Shown here: positions 58,312 to 64,000 of the stretch, in pieces
Numbering within the stretch: position 1 is the first letter of the stretch
Layout of the letters: every line of letters begins with the position of its first letter
NCBI RefSeq assembly: GCF_041053105.1
Contig: NZ_CP163444.1
Span: 4,278,001-4,342,000, forward strand
Direction: 5' to 3'
Length of the DNA: 64,000 nt
From: Streptomyces sp. R44
GTDB lineage: Bacteria > Actinomycetota > Actinomycetes > Streptomycetales > Streptomycetaceae
Notes under the pieces: model-generated
Seen by the model: the letters and a program-made list of their open reading frames with translations, nothing else
Databases searched by the model: none
What the model was told of the DNA's origin: nothing
Program-made: the position numbers and the translations under genes

Positions 58312-58860
58312 ATGGACGCAGCGCAGCAGGAAGCCACGGCAAGAGCCAGAGAGCTTCAGCGCAGTTGGTACGGAGAGCCGCTGGGGGCGCTCTTCCGTCG
58401 CCTGATCGACGATCTCGGGCTCAATCAGGCCAGGCTCGCGGCCGTGCTCGGGCTCTCGGCGCCCATGCTGTCCCAGCTGATGAGCGGCCAGCGGGCCAAG
58501 ATCGGCAACCCGGCCGTCGTCCAGCGCGTCCAGGCCCTCCAGGAGCTCGCCGTCCAGGTCGCCGACGGCAGCGTCAGCGCCGCCGAGGCCACCGACCGCA
58601 TGGACGAGATCAAGAAGTCGCAGGGCGGCTCCGTCCTCACCGGCACGGGCCAGACCGCCACCGGATCCGGCGGTCCGACCGTGCGCCGTGTGGTCCGCGA
58701 GATCCAGTCGCTGCTGCGCTCCGTGGCGGCCGCCGGCGACATCATCGACGCCGCCGACTCGCTCGCCCCGGCCCACCCGGAACTGGCAGAGTTCCTCCGG
58801 GTGTACGGCGCCGGGCGCACCGCCGACGCGGTCGCGCACTACGAGTCGCACCAGAACTGA
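58312..58860 (+). CDS. XRE-type helix-turn-helix DNA-binding protein
   Basis: A 182-residue protein. HTH at about 25-65 (ALFRRLIDDLGLNQARLAAV, GLSAPMLSQLMSGQRAKIGN). A helical region with IRSLLRSVAAAGDIIDAADS-like segments follows at 120-180, ending VYGAGRTADAVAHYESHQN. ATG 58312 follows GGGGAG. It precedes a Ser/Thr kinase gene by 64 bases on the same strand, so it may be a kinase substrate or co-regulator (inference). Family role unknown. Confidence 0.85.
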   Translation: MDAAQQEATARARELQRSWYGEPLGALFRRLIDDLGLNQARLAAVLGLSAPMLSQLMSGQRAKIGNPAVVQRVQALQELAVQVADGSVSAAEATDRMDEIKKSQGGSVLTGTGQTATGSGGPTVRRVVREIQSLLRSVAAAGDIIDAADSLAPAHPELAEFLRVYGAGRTADAVAHYESHQN

Positions 58861-58924
58861 CGCGGGCCCGGCGGCCGGCCGGCACCGCGGAGAGACGACG
58901 CACACGGGGAGCGGGCGCAGCGCG

Positions 58925-60190
58925 ATGGGTGAGGTCTTCGCTGGTCGGTACGAGCTGATCGACCCGATCGGACGCGGCGGGGCGGGCGCGGTGTGGCGTG
59001 CCTGGGACCACCGGCGCCGCCGCTACGTGGCGGCCAAGGTGCTCCTGCAGAGCGACGCGCACACACTGCTCCGCTTCGTCCGTGAGCAGGCGCTGCGGAT
59101 CGATCATCCGCATGTCCTCGCCCCGGCCAGCTGGGCCGCCGACGACGACAAGGTCCTCTTCACCATGGACCTGGTGGCCGGCGGCTCGCTGGCCCACGTC
59201 ATCGGGGACTACGGCCCGCTGCCGCCCCGCTTCGTCTGCACGCTGCTCGACCAGCTGCTGTCGGGCCTGGCCACGGTGCACGCCGAGGGGGTCGTGCACC
59301 GTGACATCAAGCCCGCCAACATCCTCATGGAGGTCACCGGCACCGGGCGGCCGCATCTGCGGCTCTCCGACTTCGGCATCTCCATGCGCAAGGGCGAACC
59401 GCGCCTCACCGAGACCAACTACGTGGTGGGGACGCCCGGTTATTTCGCGCCCGAGCAGCTCCTCGGCGCGGAGCCGGACTTCACCGCCGACCTCTTCGCC
59501 GTCGGTCTGGTCGCGCTCTATCTGCTCCAGGGCCGCAAGCCGGACTCCCAGGCCCTGGTGGAGCACTTCCTCGCACACGGCACCCCGGGCGCCCCCGAGG
59601 GCATTCCCGAGCCCCTGTGGCAGGTGCTGGCCGGTCTGCTCCAGCCCGATCCGCAGGCCCGGTTCCGGACGGCCACGGGAGCGCGCAAGGCGCTGAGCGC
59701 CGCCGTCGAGATGCTGCCCGAGACGGGCCCCGTCGAGGAGCCGGTCGAGATCTTCGACCAACTCGGCCCCCTGCCCGCGGGCTTCGGCCCCGAAGGTCCG
59801 ACGGCCGCCGCCGCGGCGGCCCCGGAGCACCCCGCACCGCAGCAGCCGTCGTACCCGCCGACCGCCCAGGTCCCGGCGCCGTCGCCGGTCCAGGCCCCGG
59901 CCCCGGTCCCCGCTCCCGCGGCTCCGCCGGTCCCGGGCCCCTCCGAGACGGGCAGCTTCCACCTGTCTCCCCCGGTCACGCACCCGGCGCCCGCCTCCGC
60001 GACGCCGTACGGACAAGCCCCCACCCCTCCCTACACCGCTCGCCCCGAGCAGGTTCCCGCCCCGCACACGGCACCCACGCCGCTCGCCCCCGTACGCCGA
60101 CCGGGACCGCCCCCGAAGGTGACGGTCCCGGTGATCCTGCTCGCGCTGGTGTCGCTCGCGGTCGGCTTCTGGGCCCTGACGCAGATCTGA
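58925..60190 (+). CDS. Tail-anchored Ser/Thr protein kinase
   Basis: A 421-residue kinase. Kinase domain 8-270: GRGGAGAVWRA loop, Lys38, HRDIKPAN at 125-132, DFG at 149-151, activation loop LTETNYVVGTPGYFAPEQ. A Pro/Ala-rich linker (about 295-395) ends in a C-terminal membrane helix (VTVPVILLALVSLAVGFWAL) only a few residues from the end, so there is no sensor domain outside. ATG 58925. The ribosome site GGGGAGCGGG is somewhat distant. Paired with the HTH gene; converges on the gene at 60210. Confidence 0.92.
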   Translation: MGEVFAGRYELIDPIGRGGAGAVWRAWDHRRRRYVAAKVLLQSDAHTLLRFVREQALRIDHPHVLAPASWAADDDKVLFTMDLVAGGSLAHVIGDYGPLPPRFVCTLLDQLLSGLATVHAEGVVHRDIKPANILMEVTGTGRPHLRLSDFGISMRKGEPRLTETNYVVGTPGYFAPEQLLGAEPDFTADLFAVGLVALYLLQGRKPDSQALVEHFLAHGTPGAPEGIPEPLWQVLAGLLQPDPQARFRTATGARKALSAAVEMLPETGPVEEPVEIFDQLGPLPAGFGPEGPTAAAAAAPEHPAPQQPSYPPTAQVPAPSPVQAPAPVPAPAAPPVPGPSETGSFHLSPPVTHPAPASATPYGQAPTPPYTARPEQVPAPHTAPTPLAPVRRPGPPPKVTVPVILLALVSLAVGFWALTQI

Positions 60191-60209
60191 GCCCTGAGCC
60201 CGCGGGGTC

Positions 60210-61520
60210 CTAGGCCCTGCGCCGGGCCAGCAGGGTCCACGCCCCGAGCCCGAGCAGCAGGACGGTCCCGATGCCGATCCCGGCCGCCGCGACGACCGTC
60301 ATGGTGCCGCTCCGCTCGGCGGCCTGCTCCACCTGTGCGCCGCTGGAGCCGCTCGCGGCCGCCTCCTTGTCGTCGGCGGTCACGGTGAACGGCCCGGGGT
60401 CCCCGTCGTACCCGGGACCGGACGCGGCCTTGTTCATGACGTTCACCCGCAGTGTCAGCGGCACCGGCTTGTCGCCGTAGTCCTTGGCGACCGCCGGGTT
60501 GAGGGTGGCCGACAGGTAGTACCAGCCGGCGAACCGCGTCCCGTTGGTGGCGTCGTCGTACGCGGTGCGGTTCGCGTGGGCCACCGGCCGCTGCGGGCCG
60601 AGCTCGACCGTCGCGGGCTTCCCGTCGTAGGTGACGGTGTTCTCGTCGACGTGGCCGAGCGCCGGGTTCTCCAGGGAGAGCACGAGCGCGTTGGAGACGT
60701 ACGTGTCGGCGGCGGAGCTGCTGCCGAGCTCGGCGGTGGTGAAGAGCTGCTGTCCCCAGTCGACGGGTACCCGGTAGAAGAGCGTCTGGCCGGGCCGGAT
60801 GTCGGCGCGCCACTCGCCCTGCGTCAGCGAGGCGGCGTCATGGATGCCGGAGCCGCCCTGGCGGGGTCGGGGGCCTCCCGTGGGCGGCGCGGGCGTGGCG
60901 GAGGGCCAGGCGGACGGCAGCGCGCTCGGGCCGGCCTTCTTCAGCGGCGGCTCGGACACGTGCCGGATCTCCAGCTCCCAGTCGTCCGGGGAGGAGGTCG
61001 CCTTCGAGGAGCGCTCGACGAGCACGTAGAAGGCCCCCGCCTGCTGGCAGCTGGAGCTCTCGGCGTCGATGATCCGGCGGGCGTACGCGGCGAGGGGCCG
61101 CGTGTAGTCGGCCGACGAGAAGTTGACCTGCTGGTAGCTGCACTCGGCGCCGGAGCCGTCCTGCATGCTGATCTTGACGCCGTCGCCGTACTCGACCTTC
61201 CCGCCGGGCTTCGGCACGGCGACCACGGAGACGTACGAGTTGACCTTGTCGTCGAGGTCGACCCGGTAGTAGAGCTTGCCGTCCTTCTTGACGGTGTCCC
61301 GGTACGTCTGCCCCGTCTTCAGGGCCTTCGCGTCGAGGCTGGAGGCGGCGCCCTGGATCCGCTGGGCCGAGCCGTCGAAGGCGTACGGCGGTATCGGAGT
61401 CCCTTCGGCCGCCCGGGCCTGGACGGGCAGTCCCGTCACCGCGCCCACGGCCGCGGCCGCCGCGATCAGGGCTCCCGTCCTCCGGCCGATCCCGGTCCGC
61501 CTGCCGGCCTGCGTGCTCAC
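60210..61520 (-). CDS. Secreted membrane-anchored protein next to vWA gene
   Basis: A 436-residue exported protein. Signal peptide at about 10-37 (ALIAAAAAVGAVTGLPVQAR). Two similar beta-rich segments open with GQTYRDTVKKDGKLYYRVDL and EWRADIRPGQTLFYRVPVDW, like PPC-type domains. Two cysteines at about 126 and 159 could pair. A Pro/Ser linker separates the halves. C-terminal membrane helix (VVAAAGIGIGTVLLLGLGAW) and Arg tail. GTG 61520 overlaps the stop of the vWA frame (GTGA) with GGGAGAG upstream. I cannot name the family; it is normally coupled to the vWA protein. Confidence 0.72.
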   Translation of the reverse strand: MSTQAGRRTGIGRRTGALIAAAAAVGAVTGLPVQARAAEGTPIPPYAFDGSAQRIQGAASSLDAKALKTGQTYRDTVKKDGKLYYRVDLDDKVNSYVSVVAVPKPGGKVEYGDGVKISMQDGSGAECSYQQVNFSSADYTRPLAAYARRIIDAESSSCQQAGAFYVLVERSSKATSSPDDWELEIRHVSEPPLKKAGPSALPSAWPSATPAPPTGGPRPRQGGSGIHDAASLTQGEWRADIRPGQTLFYRVPVDWGQQLFTTAELGSSSAADTYVSNALVLSLENPALGHVDENTVTYDGKPATVELGPQRPVAHANRTAYDDATNGTRFAGWYYLSATLNPAVAKDYGDKPVPLTLRVNVMNKAASGPGYDGDPGPFTVTADDKEAAASGSSGAQVEQAAERSGTMTVVAAAGIGIGTVLLLGLGAWTLLARRRA

Positions 61521-62424
61521 GCGTCTCTCCCGTTCCTTCCCGCCCTGCGCCGCGCCCGCCCGAGGGCGATCAGCACCCCGGCGAGCAGCACCAGCGCCCC
61601 GCCGCCCACCGCGACGGCCGTGGTGCCGGTCCATCCTGCCCCGCCCGCACCTCCGGTGTCCGCCCGCGCGGTGGATTCGTCCTGCTTCGCAGGGGCCTTC
61701 ACGCGCGCGTGGTGCTCGGGTCCGGCCTTCTCCTCGCCGAGGACGGCGATCCGCAGGACGACGGCGATCTCGGGGTTGCGGGCGATCCTGGCCGTGTCGG
61801 CGCCGAGGGTGATGTAGTGGCCGCCGGGCGTGTGCACGGGGACGACGTTCGGGTTCGCCTCGTAGCGGTTGCTCCAGACGACCGGGACGGTGCCCATCCT
61901 CAGCGCGGTCGGTTCCCCGTCGTACGCGCGCTGGGAGTTGAAGACGCCCGTGCCGAAGCCGAACGGCTGCCGTGCCGGGGTGTAGACCTCGGTGCCGCCG
62001 TACGACGTGACCGAGGAGCCGGAGTCGCCGACGGCCGGCTCGTTCGCGAACCCGACGTCGTAGGTGTCGATGCGCAGCCCGATGCCCTGGTGGGCGAGCT
62101 CGGCGGCGACCTCGCAGGGCTGCGGGGTGCCGCAGGTGTCCTCGCCGTCCGAGATCAACAGGATCGTGCGGATGGTGATGGCCCCGGGAGGCGGCGCGGG
62201 GAGGTCTTCCGCGGCCTTGCGCAGCGAGAGCCCGATGGGGGTGTCCCCCTTGGGCGTGAGGGCGGCCACGGCCGCTTTGAGGCCGGCCCGGTCGAGCGGG
62301 GCGACCGGCTTCGCGAGCCGGGTGTCGGTGCAGCCGCTCGTCCGGTCGGCGCCGTAGACGCGCAGTCCGCGAACAGTCCGGCGGCCACGCCCCCCGCGGT
62401 GCCTCGTCGCGGTCTCGGTCCTAT
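61517..62424 (-). pseudogene. von Willebrand factor A protein gene, 5' part lost and frame broken
   Basis: The readable frame starts inside the vWA fold at LRVYGADRTSGC and continues through ITIRTILLISDGEDTCGTPQ to a stalk, membrane helix (VAVGGGALVLLAGVLIALG) and Arg tail. The N-terminal metal-ion-binding DxSxS strand is missing. Upstream, in another frame, AAGGGGGACGACC precedes ATA (62424-62422) and a signal-peptide-like start (GPRPRRGTAGGVAAGLF), ending in this frame at 62380. The junction GGACTG-TTCGC-GGACTG is a short direct repeat. I infer an internal, out-of-frame deletion. Downstream genes may still be translated by coupling. Confidence 0.65.
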
Positions 62425-62455
62425 GGTCGTCCCCCTTGTTCGCGCTCCATCGACT

Positions 62456-62489
62456 TTGCTTTAGCAAGCTAGTGATTTGCGCTGGCGAA
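62456..62489. promoter_or_regulatory. AT-rich palindromes upstream of the broken vWA gene
   Basis: TTGCT-TT-AGCAA (62456-62467) and TAGC-AA-GCTA (62462-62471) are perfect, overlapping inverted repeats. TTTGC-GCTG-GCGAA (62476-62489) is a third with one mismatch. This 34-base stretch is much more AT-rich than its surroundings and lies 30-65 bases before the presumed original start, so it is a likely operator/promoter. Confidence 0.5.
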
Positions 62490-62579
62490 CTCAAGGGAGC
62501 CCGTGTCACGGTCCCGGAACAGCGAAACCCCGGCGGCGCTCACGCGCTGCCGGGGCCTCACCCACAGAATGCGTGTCTC

Positions 62580-62714
62580 TCAGACACCGGAACCTGCGGG
62601 CACGGAGTCGGTCGCCTCCGTCCACAGATCCTGCTCGGCGCGATCCGCCTGGATCTGGCGGTACACGAGGAGCCCGCCGATGGCGGCCAGTGCGACCAGG
62701 AGAAGCTTCTTCAC
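62580..62714 (-). CDS. DLW-39 family small membrane protein
   Basis: A 44-residue protein with an N-terminal hydrophobic helix (KKLLLVALAAIGGLLVYRQI) and the conserved RAEQDLWTEATDSV end, the motif that gives the DLW-39 family its name. GTG 62714 follows GACGAGG by seven bases. The family is confined to actinobacteria and often found near gyrA. Function unknown. Confidence 0.92.
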   Translation of the reverse strand: MKKLLLVALAAIGGLLVYRQIQADRAEQDLWTEATDSVPAGSGV

Positions 62715-62832
62715 CGCGCGACCTCGTCTTTCGTTGACGTAGGAGACTTCTGACGCCCACTCTACACATCGACCGATACCGATCGGTGACCTGTACGGGC
62801 TTCGCACCCCTGCTTCAAACCACGCACAAAAA

Positions 62833-62867
62833 GATCGACCCGGATGGAGGAACCATCCGGGTCGATC
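62833..62867 (-). terminator. Rho-independent terminator of tRNA-Ile
   Basis: The arms 62833-62847 and 62853-62867 pair perfectly over 15 bases around AGGAA. On the minus strand the stem is followed by TTTTT, a canonical terminator and rare in form for this GC-rich genome. Confidence 0.9.
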
Positions 62868-62874
62868 CGAACTG

Positions 62875-62948
62875 TGGGGCTAACAGGATTTGAACCTGTG
62901 GCCTCATCCTTATCAGGGATGCGCTCTAACCAACTGAGCTATAGCCCC
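62875..62948 (-). tRNA. tRNA-Ile (anticodon GAU)
   Basis: A 74-base tRNA. Acceptor GGGGCTA pairs with TAGCCCC, discriminator A. D arm TAGCTCAGTTGGTTAGAGC. Anticodon stem CATCC/GGATG around CTGATAA gives GAT. T arm CAGGTTCAAATCCTG. The 3' CCA is not encoded. Confidence 0.96.
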
Positions 62949-63046
62949 GCCGCGCTTTGCGGTGTGTCCCCGCCGCGCTGACTCCTGAACATTAGCGCAC
63001 GTGGGGGCCAGTCCCAAAATCGGTAACCGACCGGCCCCCTCGCAGA

Positions 63047-63724
63047 TCACTCGTCCTCGGCCAGCGTCAGCTCGACACCGCCCACGAAGCCCGCCGACAG
63101 GTTGTAGATGAAGGCGCCCAGCGTCGCCAGCGCGGTCATCAGGACCACGTCGATCACGGCGATCACCGAGGTGAACATCAGCACCCGCGGCAGCGACAGG
63201 AAGGACTGCAGATCGAAGCCGTTGGACTCGTTCGAGCCCGTGGCCTCGCTGATCGTGCCGCCGACCGTCGAGAAGACGCCCATGGCGTCCATGACCATCC
63301 ACAGCACCGCCGCGGCCACGACCGTGCAGATGCCCAGCGCGATGGAGAGCAGGAAGCTCACCTTCATCACCGACCACGGATCGGCCTTGGCCACCCGCAG
63401 CCGCGCCTTGCGCGTCCTGGGCGTCGTGCGCGCCCCGGTGCGCGGCCGGCGCACCGCGCCGGTCTGCCCGCCCTGCGTACCGCCCGCTGGCGTCCCGCCC
63501 GCAGGCGTGCCGTACGCCTGCGGCGGGTGGTAGGGACCGCTCGGCTGCCCCTGGGGGCGCTCGCCGGGCAGCGGCCCGTTGTACGTCTCGTACGAGGGCT
63601 GCTGCCCCCGAGTGTCCGTCACCGCAACCCCCTGGGAGTCCGTGGCGGGGCCACGGGCGCCGTTCGCTCCAGCACCAGCAGAAGCTCCGGCAGCCGCCGA
63701 TCCGGCGCCCGTGGCTCCACTCAC
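63047..63724 (-). CDS. DUF3566 transmembrane protein
   Basis: A 225-residue protein. A Gly/Ala/Pro-rich N-terminal half (1-105) contains the TPAGGTPAGGTQGGQTG repeat. The DUF3566 domain fills about 108-220 with two membrane helices (SFLLSIALGICTVVAAAVLW and VIAVIDVVLMTALATLGAFI). It starts RKARLRVAKADPWSVMKVSF and ends GFVGGVELTLAEDE. GTG 63724 lies four bases after the gyrA stop; GAGGAG within the last gyrA codons serves as ribosome site. Conserved immediately downstream of gyrA in actinobacteria; function unknown. Confidence 0.92.
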   Translation of the reverse strand: MSGATGAGSAAAGASAGAGANGARGPATDSQGVAVTDTRGQQPSYETYNGPLPGERPQGQPSGPYHPPQAYGTPAGGTPAGGTQGGQTGAVRRPRTGARTTPRTRKARLRVAKADPWSVMKVSFLLSIALGICTVVAAAVLWMVMDAMGVFSTVGGTISEATGSNESNGFDLQSFLSLPRVLMFTSVIAVIDVVLMTALATLGAFIYNLSAGFVGGVELTLAEDE

Positions 63725-63728
63725 GCTC

Positions 63729-64000
63729 TTACTCCTCGTGCTCCCCGGCCGAGGGCTCCGTGCCCTCGGCCGCCTCGGCGTCGACCTCGACCGACTCGAC
63801 CACGCCCTCGGCGTCGTCGAGATCCTCGTCCTCGCTGCCCGCCTCGGCGTTCCGTGCGATGCCGACGACGGCATCGCGCTTGCCCAGGTTGATCAGCTGG
63901 ACGCCCATGGTGTCACGGCCGGTCTCCCTGACTTCGTTGACTCGCGTACGAATCACACCGCCGGACAGCGTGATGGCGAGGATCTCATCGGTCTCCTCGA
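63729..64000 (-). CDS. gyrA: DNA gyrase subunit A, C-terminal end (partial)
   Basis: The last 90 codons of GyrA; the gene enters from the right edge. EILAITLSGGVIRTRVNEVR and GRDTMGVQLINLGKRDAVVG belong to the final blade of the DNA-wrapping beta-pinwheel. The remaining 45 residues are an acidic tail (EDEDLDDAEGVVESVEVDAE). Stop TAA at 63731-63729. Its position places the window beside oriC and gyrB-recF-dnaN-dnaA in Streptomyces order. Confidence 0.95.
   Translation of the reverse strand, partial: EETDEILAITLSGGVIRTRVNEVRETGRDTMGVQLINLGKRDAVVGIARNAEAGSEDEDLDDAEGVVESVEVDAEAAEGTEPSAGEHEE

Noticed and set aside
62506..62769. 87-codon minus-strand frame overlapping DLW-39
   Set aside because: Wrong frame of the DLW-39 region; the 44-residue DLW-39 product has the family motif and ribosome site.

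Overview
The window is high-GC actinomycete DNA from the core of a Streptomyces chromosome close to the replication origin. The basis is codon usage, frequent GTG/TTG starts and conserved gene order: a bkd operon with bkdR, a paa cluster, fhaA-fhaB-pstP-rodA-pbpA-pknB, class E sortases with trpG, crgA, a rhomboid protease, a cyclophilin, and gyrA running off the right edge. I saw no insertion sequence, prophage, CRISPR array or obvious island.

Left part (1-12.7 kb): the start of a 2-oxo acid dehydrogenase E1-alpha gene; a DevR/DosR-like response regulator; a flavin-fold oxidase-like protein; an APH-fold kinase; two divergent membrane Ser/Thr kinases, one with a PASTA domain; a Pro/Ser-rich membrane protein; a PadR regulator with a palindrome over its own start codon, upstream of a MacB/FtsX-type ABC transporter; and the bacterial proteasome activator Bpa.

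Metabolic block (12.7-33.9 kb): leftward mobA-moeA-K+ channel-quinone reductase genes; the bkdFGH operon with divergent bkdR; a 3-hydroxyacyl-CoA dehydrogenase-tetR pair divergent from paaN; the overlapping genes DUF5819-HTTM-SpoU methyltransferase; paaABCDE; and an acyl-CoA dehydrogenase behind a KstR-type box. Matching ACCG-NN-CG-NN-CGGT palindromes lie before paaN and paaA, with a variant before bkd. They point to the local TetR protein as a PaaR-like regulator.

Middle (33.6-41.2 kb): rhodanese, a J-domain-like protein, a DUF2252 protein, a membrane protein divergent from a MarR regulator, a two-component system whose kinase carries an unusual extracytoplasmic tail, and tRNA-Leu(CAG).

Cell-wall/signalling block (41.6-54.6 kb): the FHA/phosphatase/RodA/PBP/PknB operon for peptidoglycan growth and its phospho-control, then three class E sortases interleaved with trpG and an unannotated 53-codon membrane protein gene, DUF881 and crgA.

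Right part (54.6-64 kb): a DnaA-box cluster, rhomboid protease, cyclophilin, DUF5324, a repeat array, tRNA-Ala(UGC), an HTH protein with a tail-anchored Ser/Thr kinase, a secreted membrane protein, a decayed von Willebrand A gene, DLW-39, tRNA-Ile(GAU), a DUF3566 protein and the 3' end of gyrA. I see no wholly new system. The most novel-looking items are the histidine-kinase fusion, the three-site PaaR-like regulon, the DnaA-box cluster and the out-of-frame deletion in the vWA gene.
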